From positions 248,001 to 312,000 of the forward strand of contig JAXMOG010000003.1 in assembly GCA_034670065.1 (NCBI GenBank): a stretch of 64,000 nt of DNA, given 5' to 3'. The stretch's first letter is position 1. The number at the start of each line of letters is the position of its first letter. The stretch comes from Mesobacterium_A sp034670065. Lineage in GTDB: Bacteria; Pseudomonadota; Alphaproteobacteria; Rhodobacterales; Rhodobacteraceae. The notes under the pieces are model-generated. The model worked only from the letters and a program-made list of their open reading frames with translations, did not search any database and was not told the origin of the DNA. A program made the translations under genes and the position numbers. Positions 18,588 through 28,246 of the stretch are shown here, in pieces.

Positions 18588-20406
18588 GCGCGTTCTGCAA
18601 CAAGCCGAAGCGCTGGGTGTGGTTGCGACCTACAAAGATCAGACAGGTCAATTGCGCCACACCAGCGTTGAGACAGCCAAGGCCCTGATGGCGGCAATGG
18701 GTGTTTCTGATCCATCAGAGGCTGACAAAGTTCTGTCAGACCTGCCCACCGATGTGATTTGCGAGGTTGATAGCCCGCCCCCGCTGGTGCTGAAAACGCC
18801 TTGGGTTTTGACATTGGAGGATGGCACCCAAACCACCGGCACCGGCCCCTTGCCCGGTTTGCCATTGGGCATTCATACGCTGGTATCGGGTGGTGAAAGC
18901 TACACCCTGCTGTCCGCGCCACGCGCGCTGCCGTTGCCGCCCAAAAGCTGGGGCATGGTGGTTCCACTGTACGGGCTTAGCGAAACGGGCATCGGCACCT
19001 ATGATCAGCTGGGTCAGCTGGCGGCCGATTTGGCACCCAAAGGGGCCAGCTTTCTGGGCCTAAACCCAGTTCACGCCGGCTTCCCGTCTGCGCCTGAGGT
19101 CTTTAGCCCATATACCCCATCACACCGCCGCCGCTTGAATGTCATTCATCTGGCGGGCGATGCCGGCACCCCCGGACCGCTGGTGGATTACCCTGCTGAT
19201 GTGCCCACTCGCTTGGCCGCTCTGAAGGCAGAATTTTTGGCCGCACCATTCGATGAAAGCTTCGAAAGCTGGCAAAAATCCGAAGGGGATCGCCTGCAGC
19301 GTTTCGCGTTACACCAAGCGCTTTCTTTCCGGCACGGTCCGTTTTGGGACAGCTGGCCCATAGCGCTGCAAGATCCCACCAGCCCGGAAACCAAAGCAAC
19401 CGCGCAAGAATTGGCCGAAGAGGTTCGCTTCCACGCCTGGCTGCAATGGCGCGCGGAACATGCGCTTATGGCCGCCCAGACAGAGGCCCAAAGCGCCGGA
19501 ATGCGTTTCGGCCTTTACCTGGATTTGGCGGTTGGCACACATCCCTATGGGGCCGAAACATGGGAAGACCGCGATAGTTTCGCCTTTGGCGCTTCGCTGG
19601 GCGCACCGCCCGACGCGTTTGCCGCCGATGGGCAAAACTGGAACCTTGCGCCGTTCAACCCGCTGGCCCTGCGCGCCCGTGCCTATGCCCCACTGGCCGA
19701 AACACTACGGCGTCAGATGCAACTGGCTGGCCTTTTGCGGATCGACCATATTTTGGGGTTCGAGCGGGCATTCTGGGTTCCCGAAGGGGCACCCGGTGCC
19801 TATGTCACCATGCCACGCGATGCCATGCTGGCCGTCGTGCGTATCGAAGCAGCCCGCGCCCAGGCCACGGTTGTGGGCGAGGACTTGGGCAATATTCCCG
19901 ATGGGCTGCGCGGATCGCTGGAAGCTTCGGGCGTTTTGGGATGCCGCGTGATGATGTTTGAACGCACATCCTGGGAACCCCCGGTATTTCGCGAACCAAA
20001 AGACTATGACGCCGCCGCAATGACCAGCTTTTCAACCCATGACCTGCCCACGTGGCAAGGCTGGCGTGACGGCCGCGACATTGATGAACGTGCGCGTCTT
20101 GGCAGCTTGGATGCCAAAGCACAGGCGCAGGAGACCAAGCACAGAAAGACCGAAGTTTCGGCTTTGGATGATCTGCTACCCGCCCCAACGCTGGCGGCAA
20201 TGCACACCGCGCTGGCACAAAGTCATTCGCGGCTGGTGGCGGTGCAGGCTGAAAACGCGTTGCACATGGCAGACCAACCCAATCTGCCCGGCACAATCGA
20301 CGAATTCCCGAACTGGCGACAGCGCCTGCCCGTCACGGCACAGGCTTTGGGCCGCCACGAAACTGTTACACACATCGCGCAGATCATGCGCAACAATGGA
20401 CGATAG
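18580..20406 (+). CDS. malQ: 4-alpha-glucanotransferase (amylomaltase)
   Basis: Moves glucan segments between maltodextrins, recycling the short chains left after GlgP and GlgX action. 608 residues with GH77 landmarks: RIDHILGFERAFWVP (nucleophile Asp), VVGEDLGNIPDGLR (acid/base Glu) and FSTHDLPTWQGW (transition-state Asp). The chosen start is GTG at 18580, overlapping the glgX stop by 8 bases, with AGGA about 9 bases upstream; a TTG at 18556 is also in frame. The N-terminal 130 residues form the extra domain common in bacterial MalQ. Confidence 0.92.
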   Translation: MSERVLQQAEALGVVATYKDQTGQLRHTSVETAKALMAAMGVSDPSEADKVLSDLPTDVICEVDSPPPLVLKTPWVLTLEDGTQTTGTGPLPGLPLGIHTLVSGGESYTLLSAPRALPLPPKSWGMVVPLYGLSETGIGTYDQLGQLAADLAPKGASFLGLNPVHAGFPSAPEVFSPYTPSHRRRLNVIHLAGDAGTPGPLVDYPADVPTRLAALKAEFLAAPFDESFESWQKSEGDRLQRFALHQALSFRHGPFWDSWPIALQDPTSPETKATAQELAEEVRFHAWLQWRAEHALMAAQTEAQSAGMRFGLYLDLAVGTHPYGAETWEDRDSFAFGASLGAPPDAFAADGQNWNLAPFNPLALRARAYAPLAETLRRQMQLAGLLRIDHILGFERAFWVPEGAPGAYVTMPRDAMLAVVRIEAARAQATVVGEDLGNIPDGLRGSLEASGVLGCRVMMFERTSWEPPVFREPKDYDAAAMTSFSTHDLPTWQGWRDGRDIDERARLGSLDAKAQAQETKHRKTEVSALDDLLPAPTLAAMHTALAQSHSRLVAVQAENALHMADQPNLPGTIDEFPNWRQRLPVTAQALGRHETVTHIAQIMRNNGR

Positions 20407-20415
20407 GAGAGGCTG

Positions 20416-22047
20416 ATGAGCAATCATTCCGTCGAAACTCAACCAATCGAAGGTCAAAAGCCTGGCACCTCTGGCCTGCGTAAAAAGACCCCGGTTTTCA
20501 TGCAGCCGCACTATTTGGAAAACTTCGTTCAGGCGATTTTTGAGGGCACCGGCGGTGCCGAAGGCAAGACATATGTGCTGGGCGGCGATGGTCGCTATTT
20601 CAACGATCGCGCGGCGCAGGTTATTCTGCGCATGGCCGCCGCAAACGGTGCCAAGAAGGTGATCATCGGCCAGAACGCATTACTGTCTACCCCGGCAGCG
20701 TCCAACCTGATCCGTCAGCGGAAAACCGATGGCGGGATTATCATGTCAGCCAGCCACAATCCCGGCGGGCCAAACGAAGATTTCGGTGTGAAGTTCAACA
20801 CAGCCAATGGCGGCCCAGCCCCCGAAGGCGTGACAGAACAGATCTTTGAAGCCACAAAAACCATCACCAGTTACAAGATCATCGACGCGCAAGATATCGA
20901 TCTGAACACACTGGGCACCACCACCCTGGGCGATATGGAGATCGAAGTGATCGATCCCGTTACCGACTATCAGGCGCTGATGGAACAGATCTTCGATTTC
21001 GACAAATTGCGCGCCTTGTTTGCTGGCGGCTTCCGGGCCAGGTTTGATGCCATGCACGCCATCACCGGCCCCTATGCCAAGGCAATTCTGGAAGACACAT
21101 TGGGCGCGCCCGCAGGCACCGTCATCAACGCCACGCCAAGCCCTGATTTTGGCGGCGGTCATCCGGACCCCAACCCGATTTGGGCAAAGCCCTTGATGGA
21201 TGAAATGTTCAGCGACGCTGCCCCCGATTTTGGTGCCGCATCAGACGGCGACGGCGATCGCAACATGATTGTGGGCCGCGGCGCCTATGTGACCCCATCT
21301 GACAGTCTGGCCGTTCTGGCCGCCAACGCAACGCTGGTCCCAGCCTATGCTGGTGGCTTGAAGGGCGTGGCACGCTCTATGCCAACGTCTAGGGCGCTGG
21401 ATCGTGTGGCGGAAAAACTGGATATTGGCTGCTACGAAACCCCCACCGGCTGGAAGTTCTTTGGCAACTTGCTGGACGCCGGTCGCGCAACCCTGTGTGG
21501 CGAAGAAAGTGCCGGAACCGGCAGTGATCACGTGCGCGAAAAGGATGGTCTATGGGCTGTTCTGTTCTGGCTAAACGTCCTGGCCGAACGCAAATGCTCA
21601 GTGGCCGACGTGATGGCAGAACACTGGAAGACGTATGGCCGCAATTACTATTCGCGCCATGATTACGAAGCCGTGGACAGCGACGCCGCAAATGAACTGA
21701 TGTCGGCCCTGCGCGGTCAATTGGCTGACCTGCCTGGCCAAAGTATTGCTGGCCTGACGATCGAAGCCGCAGATGAATTTGCCTATGATGATCCGGTTGA
21801 TGGCTCTCGTTCCGAAGGCCAAGGTCTGCGCGTGATGTTCGAAGGCGGTGGTCGTCTGGTTCTGCGCTTGTCCGGCACAGGAACACAGGGCGCGACCCTG
21901 CGTGTCTATCTGGAAATGCTGGAAAACGATCCCGCCAAGATGGATCAAGACCCGCAGGCCGCGCTGGCCCCGATCATTACAGCAGCCGATCAGATTGCCG
22001 GGATCAAATCCCGCACGGGCCGTGACGCGCCTGACGTCATCACCTGA
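20416..22047 (+). CDS. pgm: phosphoglucomutase (alpha-D-glucose-specific)
   Basis: Interconverts glucose-1-phosphate and glucose-6-phosphate, linking glycogen to central metabolism. 543 residues. Phosphoserine loop SASHNPGG at residues 111-118, metal loop SDGDGDRN, sugar-binding GEESAG, and the C-terminal phosphate-binding LRLSGTGTQG. Last gene of the glycogen operon, 9 bases after malQ, with AGGAGAGG before the ATG. Confidence 0.96.
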   Translation: MSNHSVETQPIEGQKPGTSGLRKKTPVFMQPHYLENFVQAIFEGTGGAEGKTYVLGGDGRYFNDRAAQVILRMAAANGAKKVIIGQNALLSTPAASNLIRQRKTDGGIIMSASHNPGGPNEDFGVKFNTANGGPAPEGVTEQIFEATKTITSYKIIDAQDIDLNTLGTTTLGDMEIEVIDPVTDYQALMEQIFDFDKLRALFAGGFRARFDAMHAITGPYAKAILEDTLGAPAGTVINATPSPDFGGGHPDPNPIWAKPLMDEMFSDAAPDFGAASDGDGDRNMIVGRGAYVTPSDSLAVLAANATLVPAYAGGLKGVARSMPTSRALDRVAEKLDIGCYETPTGWKFFGNLLDAGRATLCGEESAGTGSDHVREKDGLWAVLFWLNVLAERKCSVADVMAEHWKTYGRNYYSRHDYEAVDSDAANELMSALRGQLADLPGQSIAGLTIEAADEFAYDDPVDGSRSEGQGLRVMFEGGGRLVLRLSGTGTQGATLRVYLEMLENDPAKMDQDPQAALAPIITAADQIAGIKSRTGRDAPDVIT

Positions 22048-22053
22048 TCTTTT

Positions 22054-22083
22054 GCGTCCGGGCCTGTTTTTGGGTCCGGACGC
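22054..22083. terminator. hairpin between convergent pgm and MATE genes
   Basis: Perfect 8-base arms GCGTCCGG (22054-22061) / CCGGACGC (22076-22083) just after pgm and touching the stop of the convergent MATE gene. Without a clear T-run on either strand it is a likely but unproven bidirectional 3'-end structure. Confidence 0.45.
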
Positions 22084-23441
22084 TACTTGAGTGCAGACAG
22101 GCTGTGGCGCCAGAACCGTCGGTTCAACAGCACAGCCGCCGCGGTCAATCCGGCCACCAAGCCCAGCCAGATTCCAACGCCGCCCCAATCCAACCAAAAG
22201 CCCAGACCGTAACTGACCGGCAGCCCGACACCCCAATAGGCGATGCCTGAAATGATCATGGGTTCATGGGTATCCTGCATCCCGCGTAACAAGCCATGCA
22301 GAACCACCTGTCCACCATCCACAAGTTGGAACACTGCGGCCACAGCCAACAAACCAACGCCTGCGGCCAAAATTTCGGCTCGGTCCGGGTCAGCCGGGTC
22401 TAGAAACGCCGAAATCAACAGTTCCGGCAGGAACAGAAAAATCCCCATCCCCACCAATGAAACCATCACCGACAGGATCAATATCGCCCGCGCTCCGGTG
22501 ATAAGATTAGCGCTGTCACTCTGCCCAAAAAACTGCCCGGTGCGCACTGTCGCCGCGTTTGATAGGCCGACATGTACCATGAATGTCGCTGTCGCCAGTT
22601 GCACCGCGATACCATGTGCGGCCAGTGGGATCGTGCCCAGCCACCCCATCATAATGCTGGCCACCACGAACAAACCCACTTCGGACAGATTGGTCACGCT
22701 TATCGGCCATCCCAGCTTGAACACGCGGGCCAAGACCTCGGTATCTGGACGAAAGAAACGGCCAAACAGGTCATGTTCGGGCAAAACGGCCCGCACATAG
22801 ACGACCGCCGCAATCAACGAAACCACTTGCGTACAAACTGACGCCACCGCCGCCCCGACAATGCCCATTTCAGGAGCGCCGAAATTCCCGAATACCAACG
22901 CATAGTTGGCAATGGCGTTCACAACTGCCGCGCCGACGGTGATCCACAAAATCACCTGCGTACGCTCCAAACCCGCCATATAGCTTTTCAAGGTCATTAC
23001 GGCCAACGCGGGCAACAATCCCAGCCCGACAATCTGTAGGTATTCAGCGGCCATCGCGGACAAGGCCGGTGTTTGCCCCAGAATCTGCAACAGCGTTCCC
23101 GAAGCCGCCCAAAACGGCAGCGAAAACACAAAGAACATGATCGACAGCCAAAGCCCCATCCGCGTCGCACGGCGGATCATGATCTGATCATCGTCAGCGG
23201 CAAAACTGGCCACCAATGGCATGACAGCCCAGGCAAAACCTGATCCAACCAGGAAGAAAATGAAGAAATAGCCCTGCGCCAAGGTCAGCGCCGCCAGCTC
23301 CTCAACACCATACCAACCCAGCATGATTGTGTCGGTCAAACTGATGGCGAACTGCGCCAGGTGACCACCCACCAAAGGCAGACCTAAAAACAGCGTACGG
23401 CGCATATGCGCCCAGATATTGAGTGTATCAAACTTGGACAT
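22083..23441 (-). CDS. MATE-family multidrug/cation exporter
   Basis: 452-residue polytopic membrane protein with about 12 hydrophobic segments arranged as two similar halves, as in NorM-type MATE antiporters. The N-terminal signature GLPLVGGHLAQFAISLTDTIMLGWYG is typical and AAHGIAVQLATATFMVHVGLSNAATVRTGQ matches the second half. Substrate and coupling ion (Na+ or H+) cannot be read from the sequence. A small membrane protein gene lies directly upstream, 36 bases away. Confidence 0.9.
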   Translation of the reverse strand: MSKFDTLNIWAHMRRTLFLGLPLVGGHLAQFAISLTDTIMLGWYGVEELAALTLAQGYFFIFFLVGSGFAWAVMPLVASFAADDDQIMIRRATRMGLWLSIMFFVFSLPFWAASGTLLQILGQTPALSAMAAEYLQIVGLGLLPALAVMTLKSYMAGLERTQVILWITVGAAVVNAIANYALVFGNFGAPEMGIVGAAVASVCTQVVSLIAAVVYVRAVLPEHDLFGRFFRPDTEVLARVFKLGWPISVTNLSEVGLFVVASIMMGWLGTIPLAAHGIAVQLATATFMVHVGLSNAATVRTGQFFGQSDSANLITGARAILILSVMVSLVGMGIFLFLPELLISAFLDPADPDRAEILAAGVGLLAVAAVFQLVDGGQVVLHGLLRGMQDTHEPMIISGIAYWGVGLPVSYGLGFWLDWGGVGIWLGLVAGLTAAAVLLNRRFWRHSLSALK

Positions 23442-23477
23442 GGCATGGGCTTACGCCCGGCCATTTACCCTAGCAAG

Positions 23478-23750
23478 TCAAATCACGCGGCGTAGCCTGC
23501 GGCGTGTGAAAGCCCAGGCGGTTCCCAACAAAACGCCAACCAATGCAGGCATCGCCAATAGGTAAACCAGCGAAGAGTAGACGGAGTTTTCCCAACCGCT
23601 GTTGGCCATAATCTGCCACACGGAAAAGACCAGTGTCGCGCCCCAGATTGCAACGAATGCCCAGATGGTTTCCCACCTGCGCCGGCGCGCAGAATGATGC
23701 GCGGCCCACGTATGAATCATAAGAACGAAAGCTGGTACAAACCAAGCCAC
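23478..23750 (-). CDS. small integral membrane protein
   Basis: 90 residues with three hydrophobic segments (about 2-15, 28-44 and 60-80) and Arg clusters between them (HHSARRRRWE, RRRLRRVI) that would follow the positive-inside rule. I chose the GTG at 23750 because AAGGGGG lies 7 bases before it; the TTG at 23777 is in frame but lacks a good site. Precedes the MATE gene on the same strand. No known family recognised. Confidence 0.6.
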   Translation of the reverse strand: MAWFVPAFVLMIHTWAAHHSARRRRWETIWAFVAIWGATLVFSVWQIMANSGWENSVYSSLVYLLAMPALVGVLLGTAWAFTRRRLRRVI

Positions 23751-23777
23751 ATCAGCCCCCTTTGGGATTACAGCCAA

Positions 23778-23896
23778 GTCTTAATATACACCAGAATCAT
23801 GCATTTTAAGAAATCAGCGTAAGATACTGTTATTTAAATACAAATCAACAATCTCTCAGGGGGAAAGAATGCGAACCTGATTCTCTGAACTGGCCT
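23778..23896. other. AT-rich intergenic spacer with a three-codon ORF
   Basis: This 119-base spacer is clearly more AT-rich than its surroundings (TTATTTAAATAC near 23830) and probably holds the promoter of the minus-strand small membrane protein/MATE pair. On the plus strand an AGGGGG site precedes ATG CGA ACC TGA (23869-23880), a Met-Arg-Thr reading frame. It may be chance or the stub of a lost gene. Confidence 0.35.
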
Positions 23897-24517
23897 TTAA
23901 GCCTCGTCAGTCTGTTTTTCGTCGGCGTCGTCGATCCCGTATTCGGTGAACAACCGGCTTTGCGTCATGAAGAACAAAAACACCGCGCCGGTCAGGCCGA
24001 AGGTTTTGAAATATACCCAGGATTCCGTCGACATCGTGCGCCAGATTACTTCGTTCAGCACGGCCAGACCCAAAAACAACCCGGTCACCCGTTGCGTCAG
24101 TTTCATCCAGCCGGTCTCAGTCAGGGGCACCGCCCCATCCATAACGAAGCGCAGATAGCTTTTGCCGCGAAGCAAGCCAAACCCCAGAACACCACCGAAA
24201 AGCAAGTAGATCATTGTGGGCTTCATTTTGAAAAACCGATCATCATTCAGCCAAACGCTCAGCCCGCCAAAGATCACGATCAGCACGGCCGTGACAACCT
24301 GCATACGGTTCAACCGCCCTGTCAGGGCCCACATTGCACCGGTTGCAGCCAGAAGAACCGGGATAAAGCCCGCCGTGACCACGATGAAACCTTCATAGTC
24401 AGTGCCACCAATTGTAAACGTGCGGTCCTTCAACCACAGATAAGCGACGAAAAAACCGACAATCGGCCCGAACTCCAGAGCCGCTTTCAGCATGGGGTTA
24501 ATCGGTTTGCCTGACAT
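23897..24517 (-). CDS. yciB: inner membrane-spanning protein YciB / septation protein A
   Basis: 206 residues with about five to six membrane segments. The N-terminal LKAALEFGPIVGFFVAYLWL and the C-terminal TGLFLGLAVLNEVIWRTMSTESWVYFKTFG are strongly family-specific. YciB takes part in cell-envelope synthesis and division in enterobacteria. GGAGAAG precedes the ATG. Last in a probable ftsY-EamA-yciB transcript. Confidence 0.93.
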   Translation of the reverse strand: MSGKPINPMLKAALEFGPIVGFFVAYLWLKDRTFTIGGTDYEGFIVVTAGFIPVLLAATGAMWALTGRLNRMQVVTAVLIVIFGGLSVWLNDDRFFKMKPTMIYLLFGGVLGFGLLRGKSYLRFVMDGAVPLTETGWMKLTQRVTGLFLGLAVLNEVIWRTMSTESWVYFKTFGLTGAVFLFFMTQSRLFTEYGIDDADEKQTDEA

Positions 24518-24549
24518 TCACTTCTCCATTTTCGGCCTATATGGACCGT

Positions 24550-25461
24550 TCAGCTGCCCATCTCAACGATCACTGCGCCCAAAGCGATCAAACTCATCAA
24601 TGCGATACGGCGCGGACCAACCGTTTCTTTCAAAATCAGCCAACCAATCAGCGCTGCGAACACGGTAGATGTTTCGCGCAGCACTGCCGCTTCGCCCACC
24701 TTGTCCAGCCGCGTGGCCAACATGATAGAGCCAAAACTGAACATGGCCACAACTGCACCGATCACGCCGCGAGTCATCAAGGGCGCAAGGTACGGCTTTT
24801 CAGCCATCGTCCGCCACCGCAACATTGCGATCGGTGGCATCAGCAAACCGTCCAACATGAAAAACCATGCCAAAAAGGTGAACGGGTCTGCCGTGGACCG
24901 AATGCCAAATGCATCAAACGTGGTGTAAAGCGCGACAAACATCCCCGTTGCGACAGCCAACCCAATGGCCGCCCACAAGGTATCACGCTCTGCCTCAAGA
25001 AAAATCAGGTTGTAAACAGCCAGCCCGAAAATCCCGACCAGCAATACACCGACGCCCAGCCATTGGATCAGCGTGAACTGCTCTCCGAACAACAGATAAG
25101 CACCCAGCACGGTGAACAGTGGCCCAGTGCCCCGCACCACCGGATACACAACGGTGTACGCCCCTTTGGTATAGGCCTGCGCTTGCAGCAGTTTGTAGAT
25201 TGCGTGAATTAAGAACACGCCCAAAAAGATCAGCCACATATGCGGTTCGGGCCAAGGCACAACGAACAATGCAAATGGCATCGCCATAAGGAAATAGCAG
25301 AAATCAATCGCGCCACGAGACATCCAGGGGTCGTGCCGCCCCTTTTGCAAAGCGCCAAAAACCGCATGTAGAAACGCCGCCAACAGGGCCAGACCTAGCG
25401 CGATGTGACTACCCGTTTCGGTGCCTTCTAACCCAACCAGCCATTCTGAAAGCCCGTTCAA
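24550..25461 (-). CDS. EamA/DMT-superfamily transporter
   Basis: 303-residue membrane protein with about ten hydrophobic helices and an internal duplication of the EamA type (first copy ending IQWLGVGVLLVGIFGLAVY, second ending LILKETVGPRRIALMSLIALGAVIVEMG). It appears to begin with TTG at 25461, which has an AAGGCG site 7 bases upstream; no ATG or GTG lies near it. Substrate unknown; members export amino acids or other metabolites. It lies between ftsY and yciB. Confidence 0.85.
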   Translation of the reverse strand: MNGLSEWLVGLEGTETGSHIALGLALLAAFLHAVFGALQKGRHDPWMSRGAIDFCYFLMAMPFALFVVPWPEPHMWLIFLGVFLIHAIYKLLQAQAYTKGAYTVVYPVVRGTGPLFTVLGAYLLFGEQFTLIQWLGVGVLLVGIFGLAVYNLIFLEAERDTLWAAIGLAVATGMFVALYTTFDAFGIRSTADPFTFLAWFFMLDGLLMPPIAMLRWRTMAEKPYLAPLMTRGVIGAVVAMFSFGSIMLATRLDKVGEAAVLRETSTVFAALIGWLILKETVGPRRIALMSLIALGAVIVEMGS

Positions 25462-25542
25462 GTCAAATCGCCTTGATGTCCTGCGGCGACATCAGAAGAG
25501 CGGCACAATGGCCGGTGCAACCCTGAACGGTAGGTGGCCATA

Positions 25543-26868
25543 TCAGTTTTCGACGCCGGTCAACGCAGCGGCAAACTCTTCCGGATCAAAAGGTGCCAGA
25601 TCATCGATCTGTTCGCCAACCCCGATCGCGTGAATGGGCAACCCAAACTTATCCGCCAACGACACCAGAATGCCGCCCTTGGCTGTGCCATCCAGTTTGG
25701 TCATGACCAAGCCAGACACGTCGGCCAGCTTCTGAAAGATTTCAACCTGATTGATCGCGTTTTGCCCGGTTGTGGCATCCAACACCAACAGTGTGTTGTG
25801 CGGCGCATCCGGGTCTTTCTTGCGGATCACCCGGACGATCTTGGACAGTTCTTCCATCAGGTCTGCGCGGTTCTGCAAACGGCCCGCAGTATCTATCATC
25901 AGCAAATCCGCACCATCTTCATGCGCTTTTGTCATGGCATCGAACGCCAGGCTTGCCGGGTCTGACCCCTCGGGTGCGGTCAAGACAGGCACACCAGCGC
26001 GCTCCCCCCAAACCTGAAGCTGTTCAACGGCTGCGGCACGGAAGGTGTCACCCGCCGCGATCACCACGCTTTTCCCTGCGTTACGAAACTGAAGCGCCAG
26101 CTTGCCGATGGTGGTTGTCTTGCCCGATCCGTTGACCCCAACAACAAGGATCACCTGCGGTTTCTTTTGATACAGGGGTACAGGTTTGGCGACCGGCTCC
26201 ATGATCCGGGTCACCTCATCCGCCAAAAGCTGTTTGATCTCTGGCACAGATAGCTTACGGCCCAAACGGCCCTCTGCCATATTCGCCGTGACACGCAGCG
26301 CGGTGTCTACGCCCATGTCCGCTGTGATCAGCAGCTCTTCCAGCTGCTCCAACATGTCGTCATCCAGCGCGCGGCGCATCACTGGCTGCGCCTCTTGTCG
26401 ACGGAACAGGCGGTTCAATAGCCCTCCGCCACCAGATGGGTTCTGCACCGGCTCTTCCATCGGTGCCTCAACCGGTATCGGGTCTGCGGGTGATGGCACT
26501 TCGACCGGGGGCGCAACAGGCTGTGGCGCAGATGGTTCGGGCAGTTCGACAGGCGCAGGCTCCGGCGGCATCTCTGGTTGCGGCGCCTCTGGCACCTGAA
26601 CAGGCACCGGATCAACGGGCTGCGGTGCCTCTACCGGCGGGGCAGCCGGTGTTGGATCAGGCACGTCTGGTGCTTCTACCGGAACCTCTGTCGGAACAGG
26701 GTCAACCGGGGTTGGGGCCTCTGGCTGTGGCTGCGGCGGGATTTCCGGTTCAGGCGCAACATCTGCCGCCTCAGCCGTACCGCCATCCGCCACAATGGCA
26801 TCCAGCCCCTCCTCTAACTTAGAGGAGGACTTAAAAAGCCGATTTTTCAGCTTACCGAAGAAAGACAT
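25543..26868 (-). CDS. ftsY: signal recognition particle receptor FtsY with long Pro-rich N-terminus
   Basis: 441 residues. GTPase that docks the signal recognition particle at the inner membrane. The NG domain is complete: G1 loop GVNGSGKTTT at 244-253, DTFRAAAVEQL, DTAGRLQN, and TKLDGTAKGG. Residues 39-146 form a low-complexity Pro/Glu/Val region with repeated units (PVDPVPTEVP at 54-63, PVDPVPVQVP at 84-93, PADPIPVEAP at 127-136), replacing the acidic A domain of other FtsY proteins. The first 20 residues are basic and could touch the membrane. Confidence 0.95.
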   Translation of the reverse strand: MSFFGKLKNRLFKSSSKLEEGLDAIVADGGTAEAADVAPEPEIPPQPQPEAPTPVDPVPTEVPVEAPDVPDPTPAAPPVEAPQPVDPVPVQVPEAPQPEMPPEPAPVELPEPSAPQPVAPPVEVPSPADPIPVEAPMEEPVQNPSGGGGLLNRLFRRQEAQPVMRRALDDDMLEQLEELLITADMGVDTALRVTANMAEGRLGRKLSVPEIKQLLADEVTRIMEPVAKPVPLYQKKPQVILVVGVNGSGKTTTIGKLALQFRNAGKSVVIAAGDTFRAAAVEQLQVWGERAGVPVLTAPEGSDPASLAFDAMTKAHEDGADLLMIDTAGRLQNRADLMEELSKIVRVIRKKDPDAPHNTLLVLDATTGQNAINQVEIFQKLADVSGLVMTKLDGTAKGGILVSLADKFGLPIHAIGVGEQIDDLAPFDPEEFAAALTGVEN

Positions 26869-26934
26869 GGGCCCGGACCTTTCCCGTCAGTTCTGAACTT
26901 TTTCCTATTACGGACTGCAAGAAGATAAAAGACC

Positions 26935-28011
26935 TCAGGCAATCCCACCTTTGATAAGACCCTGCGCCAGTTGGGCATAAGCATCGGCCATAACACCGCC
27001 TTGGGCGGCGATCGGCGTCCCGCCATCGCCCGCCAAGCGCGTGTCCAGATCAATTGGCAGGCTGGCAAGCAAGGGCAGGCCCAGCTTCTTGGCTTCTGAT
27101 GCAACACCGCCATGCCCAAAGATATGGGATTCGTGCCCGCAATTGGGACAGTGAAACAGCGACATATTTTCGATCAGCCCCAATACCGGGGTTTTTAACG
27201 TGGAGAACATGTCCAGCGCTTTGCGGGCATCCAGCATCGCCACATCCTGCGGTGTGGAAACCACGATGGCGCCTGTCAGCTTTGCCTTTTGGCACAAAGT
27301 CAGCTGAACATCCCCAGTTCCCGGCGGCAGATCGACAATCAGCACGTCCAATTCGCCCCAATTGACCTGCCCCATCATCTGTTGCAACGCGCCCATCAGC
27401 ATCGGACCACGCCAGACAACGGCCTTGTCATCCGGCATCATCAGACCGATGGACATCAAGGTGACGCCATGCGCGTGCAGCGGCTCTATCGTTTTTCCAT
27501 CGGGGCTGGCTGGCCGTTTGGACACGCCCATCATGCGCGGTTGCGATGGACCGTATATATCAGCATCCAGCAGACCAACCTTGCGACCCTGTAGTGCCAA
27601 GGCGACAGCCAGATTTGACGAAACAGTGGATTTGCCCACACCGCCTTTGCCTGACCCGACTGCGATGATGCGTTTGACCCCCTTTGGGTTCATGGGTTCA
27701 GCCTGTGGTTTTGGGTGCCCGCCGATCTTTAAAGACGGCGCAGATTGCTGCGGCGCAGCAGAGGCGCCATGGGCTGTCAGAACGACACTGACGGCGCTAA
27801 CACCAGCTACAGCCTGCACGGCTTCTTCTGCAGCCTTGCGAATTGGCTCCATCTTGCGGGCCATATCGGGTGTTGGGGCCTCGATAACGAATCGCACCGA
27901 GTCCCCTTCTATGGTCAATGCACGAATCAAATCGTGTGATAGCAACGACTTGCCGTCGGGTAACCCAACTTTTTCCAATGCCGCCAGAATGTCATCTCGG
28001 TTTAGAGACAT
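26935..28011 (-). CDS. mrp: Mrp/NBP35-family iron-sulfur cluster carrier ATPase
   Basis: 358 residues. N-terminal MIP18-like domain (about 1-85), a Pro/Ala linker, then a P-loop domain with deviant Walker A GSGKGGVGKST at 119-129, LLDADIYGPSQPRMMG, and the CxxC cluster-binding motif in FHCPNCGHES. Such proteins hold and transfer Fe-S clusters. Start at 28011 (MSLNRDD) has GGGAG upstream; the frame is open to 28065 without a better site. Confidence 0.93.
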   Translation of the reverse strand: MSLNRDDILAALEKVGLPDGKSLLSHDLIRALTIEGDSVRFVIEAPTPDMARKMEPIRKAAEEAVQAVAGVSAVSVVLTAHGASAAPQQSAPSLKIGGHPKPQAEPMNPKGVKRIIAVGSGKGGVGKSTVSSNLAVALALQGRKVGLLDADIYGPSQPRMMGVSKRPASPDGKTIEPLHAHGVTLMSIGLMMPDDKAVVWRGPMLMGALQQMMGQVNWGELDVLIVDLPPGTGDVQLTLCQKAKLTGAIVVSTPQDVAMLDARKALDMFSTLKTPVLGLIENMSLFHCPNCGHESHIFGHGGVASEAKKLGLPLLASLPIDLDTRLAGDGGTPIAAQGGVMADAYAQLAQGLIKGGIA

Positions 28012-28246
28012 GTGAGAACTCCCAAAATTTGATGAAATAAGCGGCGATTTTTGTACGAGATGCAACCCCAGCGGCCAGATTCACAGCGCTTTGAACTAAA
28101 AGGTGAGAATTCAACCCCTCATTCATGCGCATGCTGCATACCAGCATTGATTTAATGTGGGATTGTGCACTCGCAGCATTTGCCCCATCTTGGTTTCAAC
28201 AAACACGAAACAACATACACACACACGAAATAGAGCGAATACTGAA

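Noticed and set aside
28020..28246. RpoH-type promoter upstream of the DUF1127 gene
   Set aside because: TTGAAC at 28091 and CCCCTCAT at 28115 resemble heat-shock boxes but are 18 bases apart, too far for the usual spacing; not strong enough to call.
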